DNA of 64,000 nt from positions 6,588,001 through 6,652,000 of the forward strand of contig NC_064447.1 in NCBI RefSeq assembly GCF_023343835.1, given 5' to 3'. This document shows positions 1 through 19,900 of the stretch, one piece after another (the first letter of the stretch is position 1; the number at the start of each line of letters is the position of its first letter). The translations under genes were made by a program, and so were the position numbers. Under the pieces are notes generated by a model. That model was not told the origin of the DNA, did no database searches, and was given only the letters and a program-made list of their open reading frames with translations. The stretch comes from Lagopus muta. Its lineage: Eukaryota; Chordata; Aves; Galliformes; Phasianidae.

Positions 1-6895
<6,895 letters not shown>

Positions 6896-7361
6896 CGGGG
6901 GACGGGGCGCGCAGTCACCCCCTCCCGCGGCCGCCTCCCCTCTCCACGGCAGCGGCGGCGCGCAGCCCGCCGAGCTCGGCGCCCTGCCGGGGCCCGCTCG
7001 CACACCTCAGGGCGGAACGCGGCGCCGCGGCGGCGGGGCCCGGCCGGACCGCTTCGCTGCGACACGCCGAGGCCCGGCGCGCACCCGCTCCGTCCCTTTC
7101 TCTCGCCGATCGCGGGGCGGGCGGGGCGCCGCTGTCGAACCGCAGAGCGGCGAATGGCGGCGTTCGATCCGCGCCGCTCCCACAAAGGTGGCGGTCCCTC
7201 TCCGAGGCTCGCACCGCCTCCCTCGGGCGCGCACGTGCGTGGCCCCGCCCCGCCCTCACACCCGCGTGCGCCCGCGCGGAGCAGCCGGAGCTCGAGGCGC
7301 TGAGGCGTGGAGGAGCTGAGGGGAAAAAAGCGGGGTTTGCATTGCAGGCCTTAACTCACCG

Positions 7362-7600
7362 ATTCATTCCTGTCGGAAAAGACCTCTAAGATGGCCGAGT
7401 CCAACCCAAACCATCTGCACCCTGCCACTGACCTCAGTGTCACATCCCCGCTGTTCTTGAACACCTCCAGGGATGGCGACCACGTCTAACTGTGCAGCCC
7501 GTGCCAGTGCCTCACTGCTCCTGAGATTTTTCCTAACATCCAACCTCAACCATCTCCGGTGCAACTTAAGGCCATCATCTCTTACCATATTAGCAGAACA
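7362..7600 (-). mobile_element. CR1 LINE fragment, 3' end, antisense to the plus strand
   Basis: The plus strand reads as the reverse complement of a CR1 3' region: GGAAAAGACCTCTAAGAT, then a block containing GAACACCTCCAGGGATGG, then TGCCAGTGCCTCACTGCTC and TTTTTCCTAACATCCAACCT. The element therefore points along the minus strand. It is diverged, 5'-truncated like most CR1 copies, and carries no usable reverse transcriptase frame. It directly abuts the upstream edge of the METTL9 CpG island. Confidence 0.9.
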
Positions 7601-9990
7601 AAAGCCCCAGTTCCTGTAGGTTTGGTTACATGTTACACCACTCTTCTCACTTATGTTTGAACAAACTTATTTGTACTAAGATAGTGAGGAATACCACATC
7701 CAGTGGAAAATAAGTGCAAAGCGAGACAAAGCCTCTCTCATTAGTTGAGATTCCACCTGTGAATTCCATCTGAATGCATCAGGGCTATTGCTTCTAGCCT
7801 CTCAGAAGAATGTTTCTTAACAACCACTGAAGAAAGCAATCTCTTTCCTTCAGATCCAGTTTGAAAGTCCACCATCCTCATATCCTGATAGAAAGACGTG
7901 GGAAGTCAAACCAGCACAGGACACAGCATCTACCGCCTGGGAGACTCTCTGATCAAGAACTGATCAAATCCAGCCTTGGAAATCAACTTATTTTTTCCTC
8001 CGGGAATAAAACAGCTTTATAATCAAAATCCAAGGTGAAAAACGCTAAATTTGCTGCTTACTTACAGCATCTACTGCAATCTACTGGAATCTACTAGATT
8101 TAACAGACATCTACTTGCAGTGTGTAAATAAATACATAAGATTAGTTTAATTACATGTTGGTGACAAGGAAACATTTTATCACATGTAAAATACAGATAA
8201 TTAGTTTCATACTGAATAAGAGATACACTAGCTTTTACCTTTGTATTGTTAATATAGAAACTGGGTATGTTTTAATAAGACATTTCAAGCTTCCTGCTCG
8301 GGGTTACATTTGTCATTTATATTCTGCTGCAGTAGCTGGACCATAAGCATATTTTTCTCTTGACAGGCCATAAGGAAAGCACTATTTGCACACATTTAGG
8401 TAGTAATTCTGATTTGTTATTTGCACATCTGCTGGTGGAACTGTACCCTGCATCAATTGCTGGACAATCTAAGAATTGTTACATACTCATTGTGTATGTA
8501 TACATCATTCAAAGCAATGAGCATGCTGGGGGAGGATTTTTTAAAAAAATAATCATTTCTCCTTTTTCCTTAACTTTTTAGATAGTATTTCTATAGCTGA
8601 TTTAATACTTGGGCTGCAAAAGGTCCAAAACATACCCAGAGGTTTTGAATACCTACCTAAGAAGGGAGTGTTTTTAAGACAGTCTTAAGTATTCCAGGAC
8701 ATAAATCTGCAATTTTCCCAATTGAGCACAGAAATATAACAACTTCATCTTCTATTACTATTACAAGTAAGAAAGTGACTGCTAGAAAGTGGGCTGTAAG
8801 AGAATCAAAATTGATGCCTTTAGGAGAAAGGATTTTAGATAAGGTAAGCTAGGAAATCCAGTTCTTTCACAAATGCCTCCTGGTGTCTGCAGGTCCATCC
8901 AACTCTTCAGGCTGGACACGACTGAGACTCCCCCAGTCTTGGTTGTATGTTCCTTTACAAAACCTTCTTCCTGAGCTGATAGGATAGAGCTCATAATTAT
9001 CTGTGGAGATGTGGCTTATCTTAACTGTTCCCTCCCTTCCTTCTTGTCTTTCCTGACAGCTCCGATTAAGATACACAACTGTACTCTAATGTAAACATCC
9101 CACTAGCCATATCAACCTAATGTATTCATGAATTACTGAGCAGATTCAAAGTCACAGCAGGATATTAAAAAGGACATTTTGTACAAAACAAGAACAGAGC
9201 CAGCTGTAAACTCCACAAAAAAAGAATCTGTTTTTTTTCCTACCTAAATACTCTTTGATGTCATTTACTTTTCTCCAGATGATAACTAATCACATAGTAA
9301 CATTTCTTATATTAAACAATATCACTTTAAATCTGATAGACACCTTTACTTATCAATTTTCAATAAATATATTACTGTACTATTGTGTATTATTGTGTCA
9401 TATTCTCTATTAAGATCAAAATTCTCAGAATTTATAAAGAAACTCCATGAAGTAATGATATTAAAGCATCACACTTCCCATTCTCTGAAGTTATCAAAAC
9501 AACTCCTATTCTATCTCATACATACTTACATTTCCATTATCATTATGAAGCTATTTTAAACACTGTTAAACTATCAAGAATAAATGGTGGCATTTTTCCA
9601 GCAGTAAGACTTCAAACTCAGATACTAGGAGCTAACAGGGAGAGAAAGCAGGCAAACCAGCTGTTAAAAGACACTGAGCTTTTGAATTTGATCATCCTTT
9701 ACTTGATTCATGGCCAAAAACAATTGTGTTGGTTTAGCAAAGGATAACAAAGTTTAATGAATGACAGAGAAATGGAGAAAAAATTATGTCAATCATAAAA
9801 TACTGTCAACTTCCTATCACTATTTCATATAGTAAGACTTCCACCTCAATTAAAGCTGGCTATTCACTTCTTTTTTAGACTGATTATGGGTGTGATTAAA
9901 TACGCTTTCTTTCTCCTGCCCTCATAGCAAGAGTATTAGGACAGCATGTGTGAAACAGAGATAGGATTCAATGTTCCTGAAATTGTATAA
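7601..9990. other. Intergenic region between METTL9 and MFSD13B
   Basis: METTL9 and MFSD13B run in the same direction. This stretch holds AT-rich sequence with only short chance frames. I recognise no RNA gene or clear transposon. Confidence 0.5.
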
Positions 9991-9995
9991 AAACC

Positions 9996-10001
9996 TTTAT
10001 T
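9996..10001 (-). terminator. MFSD13B: Candidate poly(A) signal of MFSD13B (AATAAA)
   Basis: TTTATT on the plus strand gives AATAAA on the minus strand, about 975 nt beyond the MFSD13B stop codon at 10975-10977. An ATTAAA at 10952-10957 is only 18 nt past the stop and less likely to be used. The assignment rests on position and motif only. Confidence 0.4.
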
Positions 10002-10974
10002 CTAGAAAAATCACAGGATCAATTCAAAAACTTGCCTGAAGACATTTTTGTAAGGCTAAATCAGAAATTAACACCAACTGGATGAATCATTAATTCATTA
10101 AATTCAACGGTGAGCAAAAACAAATTTGCCAATCTAAAACTACTAAGCGGGTAGAGTGTGACTTAATGTGTGCACTAGGATTTGAACCAACTAAGTGAAC
10201 ACTGCTCTATCCATATGTTCTTCTTTCCACAGTGACGTTTTGTATAAGCTAACAACGCTGCACCTCAAAACAATTTTCCCATTCAAAAAGCCAGGAACTA
10301 CATCTACCTGCCACCAAGTGCAGACATTTTGAAAGCCAAGAGGAAGTATGGAGTCTTTTCCGTAACACCTAATTGAATAACATTCTAATCTTTTTCTAAT
10401 TTAGTTTTACAGAGATTTTTTATAGGACCTCTTCCTGTAGCAGCTGGCAGATTTGAGTTGATACTGGTCAGCAGGACACCAGCTCCATCTTTTTCTTCAT
10501 CTCTCTGCCATCCCTGAGGGATGTCCCTCTGGGCTCTTATGGCCTAACCTCAGAGAGCTGACATTTTATCAGGTATGACAGAATTCATCCTCCACCTTTC
10601 GGTCAGGTTAAGAACATACATCCCTCAAATTCCAAGTGCTGAGTTGGGATTCCCTCACCTGATCTGCCATATCCGTTCTTCAAAGTAGGTAACAGTGACC
10701 AGTATGTATCAAAAACGACCTCAGTAGCAATTATGGACAAAGCACAATACATTTAAATAACTCAACTCAAAAACCCCTCTATATAGGCTCATCATTAAGG
10801 CTGAACGTGGATTGTTACATTCATTACAGAGAAGGGTGCAATATTATTGAAGTGGCTCAAACTGTATTTGGTCTGACAGTCCACTGAAGGCAATCTTGCT
10901 TTTTCACATTTAAAATAGGCTAAGTCCTTTGTGGTGTGGTTCATCAGATGATTTAATGACCAACAGTTAAATAC

Positions 10975-13900
10975 TTAGTGTGCAGCTGCCATGTGACTAT
11001 TCTGGATTGAAAAGGGAGTCCACGTCAGGATCTGTACGACTGCAATGCAAAGTGGAACCAGACAGATCAAATAGAACATGGCGTCATGAAGACCTAAAAA
11101 CAGGCTGGTGAAAAACATGAAAACACAGCTTTCAAGATGAGGAAGATAAACAATTGATTTCTATGGTCATTTCATAACAAATTATTTTAAATCATTTATC
11201 TTAAATATTCACATACACATTACTGTGAACAATCAATTCTAAATAGAGGAAATATCTCGGATATCAAATATATTTCCAGTATATTTTCTGATTCTACATA
11301 CAGATATATATTTTATAGTGTTTACTTCTCTCATAATTGCTGAGAGGAAATGAGATAACTACTTTACTACACATCTGTGTTATTTAATACAGAAAATAAT
11401 TTAAAGCAATGTGATTCAATTATAGAACAGAGCATCAGAAAAGGTTTAGTGACACTGAATGTTCTGGAAGAGAAAGAAAAACTGTAGTAGAAACAAATAT
11501 TTTAATATGAAATATTTCACATCTGAACTACTAGCTATCTACATAGTATGTTACCACAGCTGCTGAATGCAAGGTGGGAGTTATGATTAATGCTCAGGTA
11601 TGGTGTAATTGCTTGAAATAGAAAGATTAATTTCATCTCATTGTTTTGAAATAAATTTTCACAAGATAATGGAAGCCACTGACATAATACACAGATTCTC
11701 ATTCATTTTCCTGAATAAATGGTATTTCTTGATCTAAATCTTAAGGAATAAAAGCATCATTAACTATGAATCAAAAAGGAGAATATGAGAGATAGATAAC
11801 TTTTCTTGTGTTATCCAGTACGGTTTCTGACATCTTAAAGCACACATTCTGGCATTCACCTAGTAACTAGAATTATCTACTGACATTCTGTTCATTACTG
11901 AATTTTAATTTTTACTTAAATATCAGGAAAGTCAACTCAAGCTGAGAAACAGGACCTAAACTATCTTTCAGAAGATCAGTTCTTGTTATTTGCTTTTTTC
12001 TTAGCATTCAGGTATAAGGATTGGAGGCCCAGAACAGCTATGGACATGATGCAGAAAACCTTGAAATTTGTGAACAAAAGTCTTGTAAAATGGAGCAGGG
12101 TTTTCAATAAAATCTAAGAGTTTATCTAAATCATAAAAGAATGAACTCATCTCTCACTGTATTTAACAGAAGAATGCTCGCTATCTCCAACGTAACCCCA
12201 ACACAGCCTAGATTTATTCCTCAGTACATACATGCCCACACCCACACTGATCACAATTTATCCCAAATCACGTACATGCTAATGCTCTGTAAGGAAACAA
12301 AAACCACAGGCTCTCAGATGAACTACATGATCACTTGGGCAATCACATTTAAGAAATGCAAACTGTTAACTAGCAGGTCACTGGTTCACAGCGACAACAA
12401 TTTACCACTTGGAAGTTGTTTACTGGCCTGAATTCAATTGCATTTTCAGCACAAATAAAGAAGGGCCGCCTCATGCACACCACCATCACAACTGCCAATG
12501 GTTACTGATACCAGCAGCGCTGGCCGGGATGCCTTAGACAAATTTCTTACCCATCTGAAGTTGAAGACAGAACTCAGACACAGTTAACAGCGTGGTGGGG
12601 TTTGCACTTTGCCAGTTCTACACACTAAAGAGGACTGCAGTTTTAAACACTAAATTCTTCCATGTTTACACAAAACAAAGGACAAAAAAGAAAGAACATC
12701 TGCCAAATTACTGACTTTCACAAATGCAATCCTGATCTGGTTTCAGTGGAACAATACTGGTTTATGAAAATAATAACATCAATTGTGTTAAAACCTCAAG
12801 TTATGACAAATATCTAGAGAAAACAACGAATGGGAAAACTATTTCATTAAGGAGTTGGGATAAATCAAGAGCAGAGCTCATGTTTTGTCACAGTAATGAG
12901 TTGTACCAGTACCTAATGAAGTTTTCCATCTTCAGTCATTCTTTGCACATGCAGGAATAAAACACACAGTCTATCCCTAGGCTTCCCTCGGTCTGAACAG
13001 AAAGTGATGCAGTCCAGCAATTCAATACAAATGCATCAACAAAGTGCCGCTAAGAGCCCTTCACTGAAGGACAAGCTGAAAAGCAGGTTTGTAGAAGTTA
13101 ACTGCTGTTGCAGTAGCTCTCCAGAAGAGGGCGTTTTGAAACTACATATCTTTTCAATTGCATAACAAAGCATAATAAGTAAAAAAATCAATCATAGGAG
13201 ACAGGTAATATTTGATGTTACCATGATGAAGTAAAAGTACAAAACAAACAGGCAACAACAGCCACTCTGTCTACAAACTGTTCCTCAAACTTTAAGGATA
13301 TCACATTAAAAAACAAAAGCAAAAATAATTCTGAAGCTGGCTTCCACTACAAAATGCTTAACTTATGTGGAGCTACAGCATCCCCTAAGAATGTGGCATA
13401 ATTAATACATTAATGTATAATGCATTCAAAATCACAGAACTGGGTTCCTCCTAAGGAAGAAGCCATTTCTGATGTCTAAGGTACTGTCAGTGAGGCAGAA
13501 CTGAATACTGGCACAGCTAAGTACGAAGGAGGCAATGCTGACGGTCAGCTGAAAGGTTTCAATACAGAGGAAGAGTAGAACAGACGAGGTCTCTGGAATG
13601 CTTGGATAAGTGAGCATATAACGACCAGCCCAGAAAGTAATATTTTGTAATATTTTCATTTATTCTTCCCCAGAGAGGTTACAGGATTTGTGAACTAGCT
13701 GGTAGAAAAGTCCAATTACTGAGATCAAACTGGGACGGCCAAATTTGGAGTTCAGGGCTGATGTGCATGTATGCACTGATATATACAGAGAATGCATGCA
13801 GACTGCTTCATGCCTAAGAAATCGTTTTTGAGGGGATAGGTATGACGATAGACAGACAGCATATTTGTGGTGTTCTCTGAATCTCAGCTTTGTACCTTGC

Positions 13901-16900
13901 AATTAAATAAATCAATTTCAACATCACTCAATGGAAAACACAGATTTCAGAGAGTGAGCATTGAAAGTATTTTGACTCTGTGTTCAATAAATGTATTGTT
14001 CTTGTAGCCCAGACTCTACTTACTGGGCAAAAAATTAGAACACTGTGATTTTGAATCTATCCACTAAGGCATCATTCCTCTGATTAAGTTGGATCAGATC
14101 TGCAGTTTTCATGCTTCAAATCTGAACTTCTCTGAACCTTCCAGATTAATATATTCAGCCCTCTCACAATCCAACATCCACTCAGTCACATCTTTTGCTC
14201 TTCTGCAAAAATCAGTAATCTAATTTGACATTATAATGAGATTCGTGTCCTCTCCACAACTTCTCTCTGGCTGGCTATCTACAGAATTGAAATCAAAGGA
14301 ACTGTTCTCAGGCATAGTCTTAAACTTAAGCCTTCTTTATGTCAGGATGCTTTTCAGAAGACCACCTGTTGTCCTTTTATGCTGTACTTTCCTCCTCTTT
14401 TTTCATTTTGGAAAATTCCTCAAATATAAAACATTTTCCCAGCATTAGAGGACACAAAATCAGCCTCTTCTCCTTGAAGGCCTACCTCCACAGAAGTCTC
14501 TATACAATTGTCTGCTACGTATTTTTTAAACGTTGTACAAGAATTTAGAGAAGCTCTATAGTTCCTAGGATATCTGTGCTGTTCTTTCAAGCAAATCCCG
14601 ATCAGGCTGATTTTTGCCTTTTAGTCCTGACTCCAGTTATTCTTTATGTTGTCACTTCTTCTTCTTGGTCATAAAAGCCTATGACCTTTTTAGTGTAAAC
14701 CCTGATAATTTGTTTTTATAAAAGCCCATGCATTTATAATGTGTTAGCTAGCAACCACAGCTTTATGCTCCGCATTAAGGTCTCTAGGGAAAGCAATGAA
14801 ATCATTAGCATTAGAATGGTAAGTAGTATTGAAGTCAAAATGATACTCCTTCTTCATGGAAATTCCCTCCCTCCAGTGATTAAACTGCTTTCTCTCAAAT
14901 AATAATAATTAAAAAATCTTAGCTGCAACCCTATTAAGATTATACATGTAAGGAAATAGACTTATGAGATAACAAAATACAGCAGCCAGGACTGCATCTA
15001 TCTTAATAAGGAGCATTGGGTAATCTGAAACATTTCTTTTTATTTTTCACAGAGAACCAAAAGTGATTAAATATTGCAATGTATCCTTCCCCTCCCCCAA
15101 AAAATTAGGTAGGTATCCTCAAATGTATTGCTTGATAGAAGGTTTATTCTTAAAAACAAAGAAAACCAACAAACTAGAAAACATTTCTATTTCTACCCAA
15201 CAACAAAAAATACCAGACAGTACACTGTTTTTGAAGTGCAGCTGATGAAAACTAACAGCAGATTAATGTGTTTTTTATATGACAGGATTATTTCCATTTA
15301 GTTTCTCTGATTTAAGGTATCCCTTTTGAACTCACCTTGGATCAGGCTGAGCAACTTCATTATTCAAGCTCTCATAACCAAATTGATTCAGTATTGTAAC
15401 CACAAGCATTGGAGCCAAGGACTGGGCAGGCTTGGTAAATAAAGCATTGGTACCAAAAACCATAGAGGAAAGCGGTGATCTACACATTTCAGAAAGTAAA
15501 AATACACATTACACCAGTGATACTTTAAAAACTGTTAATATGCAAATGCTAGCTTTGTCTTTCATACACTGCTGCTGTATTTCATACATTTCATGCACCG
15601 ACCAGCTATCATAACGAAATCTCATTTTCTGTGGAAATAGAAAGTAAAAAACCTCTGGGCTCCATACATCTTGGCCCCAGTTCTGAAATGACTTGCACTC
15701 AAGTTCAGCTGTTGGCTCTGAAACAAAGCTAACCTGAACAGTGCACGGAAAATTAGTTACACTTTAAAAATACGCTTGTGAGGCCAAGAAAGGAAGTGCA
15801 CCAGTTCTCACCTTTGAGGGTGAAGTCCTTTAATACCCTTTCATCAAGATTGAATCTGAACTAATACAATCATTGATGGAACCAGCAGGAAGTTATTTGC
15901 ACTCTGATATAAATCCCAGAGATCTATCAGTTGTTGTATGCAAGGCCTCTGCAGGTTTTATCTTGGATTTCTTTTCAGAGAGATAACAGCAGCCACTTAG
16001 ACTTTGAAATTTGCACCGTGAGCAGCACAGGTTAAACTTTCTAAACTCTTTTCTGTGTCAGAAAGGTGACAATGGATGCACTGGATTACAAAATAATTCA
16101 ATTTAAGTTGATGTGAATAAACACACAAAAAAAAAAAACAACCATGAAGAACTTGGAGTATACAGCAGTGCAATTAAAACTAGAAATGGCCTAATAAATT
16201 GTTCAAGTTACTCTGCTGACATAACTGCAGGAAACTTCATTCAAGTTCCCTATTTGTGCTATGCTGCTCTCACAGGATGCACTTCTGTGACAAGCACCCA
16301 ATCACTTACTGCCTCTACTCTGACATACTCCAATTTACTGAAGAGTAGCATGGCAAACACACAGCATCTTTCAAGAAAAACAGTGAAGACTGACATACCT
16401 TCGCTTGTGCTTGATTAAATCTGCATCAACAATATCTGCCAAAGGCAAATTGAACAAACTAAACGAAGCTTGTACAATTACCCTAAAGGAAGACAAAACA
16501 TTTTAAAAAAATACATTTTCATAATAAAAAATGGTAATTGATGCCTAATCCAACACGCAGGCACAGACACCCAACCACACTCACAGACATGAAACACACA
16601 AAGCTGACACTAAAACTCGGCAGTGTGTCTTGAAACAAACTGAAAGCACTGTTAGATCTGCTCTTAATTGTGAATTAGAAATCCATAGGCATACTTAAAA
16701 GGGGTTTTTTTCACCCCTTTTTTTTTTTTCCTGGACACTGATGAAAAAAGTCATAAATACTTGCTTGATGTTATCACCAGCCATTATTTAAAATGACATG
16801 AAGAAAAGAAACACTAAAGAAGAAAGAAAAACTGCAAATTTCCTGTTGAAGTCTGAACAACTGGAGAGGACTGGAAAAATCAGATGTAAGACAAACTTCA

Positions 16901-19900
16901 AAGTAGAATGAGAACAGTAAAAAAAAAAACTTATATGTATTCCTACACACATTCACATTTTGCATACATATATATGTATGTATGTTCACACATACACAAA
17001 TCTGCTCTTAGTAAAACTGCTGAACTGAAACTGTATTCAAATAATAGAATTTCTTCATTTCATTACATTTTGGCTGTGATTAGCTTGCACTTACAAGAGG
17101 CTATGAACAATTAGCACTTTAAACAGCCTTTAGGTACCTTATAAGATTTTCCTGGGGAAATCCAAATATATCTTCATCATTTAAAGTACGCAGGCAATGA
17201 AATGCAATTTATTGGCCATACAGCTCAGTGTTACAGTAGCCCATGAAATACTGAAAATGAGAATGAAAACAGGGAAAAAAAAAGGGTAGGAAAGAACATG
17301 TAGAAATGCAGCAGTGTAACAGGAAACACAGAGAGAAAAGTGAACTGATGTATACAAGCAGGTCTTTTTTAATTAAATTTTTGCATATGTAATAATGTAC
17401 TTCCTCAATGCAAGTTCTATTTCTTGGTATCATACTTCCCCACTATCACTGAAAATGCAACTCAGTACTGGTTATCTAATGGATACTTGACTCATTGCTA
17501 CTTGTTCTGCAGTGCAACCCACAAGGGTTCATTCAGTACCAAATGAGGTCTGAGGCTCTCCAGCAAACAGTCTGAAGAGTTTCTCTACTGAGATCTCTGT
17601 CTCTGTGGTTGAAAAGTGGTTCTGCTTCTCTTGAATCTGAATTTGTCTCATGTTAAAACAGAGATATAGCTGGAGGGATTTGGCTGCAAACCTGAGTTAC
17701 TTTTCATGGGTTTGGGTTTTTTGTGTTGCTTTGTTTTTTCTTTGGTTGGATTTTAAGAAGAAATTAAAAGCTGAAGTGAAAGCTGAGAGAAGTTTTCAGT
17801 TTCCTGACAGATGAAACAGACCAGAAAGAAAAAAAAAAAGCAGTGTTAAAATCTTTATGCTACAGAAACAGGTGTCCACTCTGTTGCAATTATTTAACTG
17901 GTGTATGAAAGAAAGAAGGGTACTTACTTACATGTTTGTTGTGAGATAAAATGCCAAGAGATAGTAATGTCCTGGTCCTAGAACAAACATGACAGCAGCA
18001 GCTACTCCTTCAAAGTAAAAGGAAAACAAGATGATTCTGTAGTAACCAAACTTCTTCAACGAAGCATGACTGAGAAGAACAAGGCACTGAAAAGAAATAC
18101 AAATATATGAGGCAAAAACACAGTACAGTGTTTCAGCATTAGGAGACCTGTCAAGGACAGAAAGACACAAATAAATCATTACTACATATCAAAGGAGAAG
18201 GAAAAAAGCTCCCTAAAAAGAACAAACCAAACAAAAACATAAGAATTGAACAAAGGGAAATATCTAGTGGATCATTCTCTGTGAGCTTTACCAGGTATGA
18301 ACGGTCCTGCCACTCCAGCTAGGTAAGAACTGTCACATCCCCAGGAAAGTACTGCTCCCCACGTTGCTAACTATTATTGAATGCCCACATTAACAGAGAG
18401 GGAAAACAAATCTGGGAAGTTGGTATAGTAAGAAGATCTGATTGTAAGAAACTAAACCTACCATCCTCCTGCTGTTCTCTGGTGTTTGCAGAATTGTGCT
18501 TACACGATGCATTCTAAGATGTTAAGTGTGTTACTGTAAGAAACACGATCTTCTCTCTGTAACTGAGAATGGCCCTGCACCATTTAGAAATCCCTTATTA
18601 CCTGCACATTTCTAAAACAGCCTGTTTCTATGAAAACCAGTAACTTAGTAATGCTTTACATTTAGATTTGTTTCAGCAACAGGCTGACCCTGAAAGGCAG
18701 GTTGTACTCTTTGCACCCGCTGCTACAAGGAACCTAAGACAGAAGCTGCAGCCCATCGCAGCACAGACCTCTGGAGCAGTCTGTAAGAAGGTGCTTTGTT
18801 TTACACGGGCTGGGTGCTCTGCCAGTAAGTGAAGCTCAGGACATTGCCACCAGAGAATTCTCTTATTATATCTTGAACTCAAAGGGACAAAACCTGAGAG
18901 AAATAAGGTCACAGCACATGCTACGGTTCAGTGACCGTCGAGACAAAGCGTCTGGGGAGCAGAGCGAAATGCATCTTCTGAAAGATGGTTTGCTTCACAC
19001 TGTCACAATGATTTCAGCAACTGATGACTGCTATATCTTGAGTGCATTTCATCTTTCCTTACTTCTGAAGTTTCTGATTTACTTTCAAAGTTCGTACTTG
19101 TTTGAGCAAAAAAAAAAAAAAAAACAACCAAAACACTCTAAAACCTGTGGCAAAGATTACAGTTGGGATGATTAATATTCAGTTTATAGAACAGAAAAGG
19201 TATGCCTAAGATCCTGAGAGAAAAAAGTCAGTGACTCTGCGTTACACGTGCAACAGCCAAAAAGGTAACTGAAATAGAACTGTGAATTGCAATTGCTCCT
19301 TCTCCTAAGTTCTCCCTACAGAAAAGCATTACAACTTAAAGAACATCCATTTTCAGAAATTCCCAGCGCCATCGGTACCTGTGCTGGAAATCTACATTGT
19401 CAGCTTTTGGGAAACCCAGCAGTAAACACAAGGAAAGTTTTAAAAATCCACTGCAAGATATTAGAAGGGAAGAAACAACAAATTTTTTTATTCGCTGCAG
19501 ACAAGAGTGTTTGCACTCTGTGGGACACATTTTTGCTGTTTTCTTTTGCTCACACATTACGACTGGTTTGGGTTCTCCTTTCTTTTACCTTTAATTCCTC
19601 CTACTCCCATCCCTGCTGGAGTCACGAAACCATCTTTCCCCATACCCAGTGTACACAGCTGACAAAGATAGCAAACAAAAAAACAAATGGGAATGTATTA
19701 TCCCCCAAAAGCAGCGAGTTTTGTTTTGTTCCTGTGACTGATACACATATTTCAGTAGTGCCATTAGTACCTAGTAACTTTTCCAGTGCCTTCTGCAGTT
19801 TGTTTTAAAAACTTACCAAAGAAGAGATCATTCTTTTATCGTACATTGCAAATCAAAATCAAAGAGAAAAGTACTCCAAATTCTACATTTTTGCTTACAG

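Noticed and set aside
10975-11093. Last MFSD13B exon starting at the TTTTTAG acceptor (11093)
   Set aside because: The phase from the preceding exon would run into a stop within four codons. The CACCAG acceptor at 11104 keeps the frame and gives a proper last helix.
19287-19808. A 173-codon plus-strand open frame inside an MFSD13B intron
   Set aside because: No recognisable domain, and about one frame of this length is expected by chance in 64 kb on six frames.
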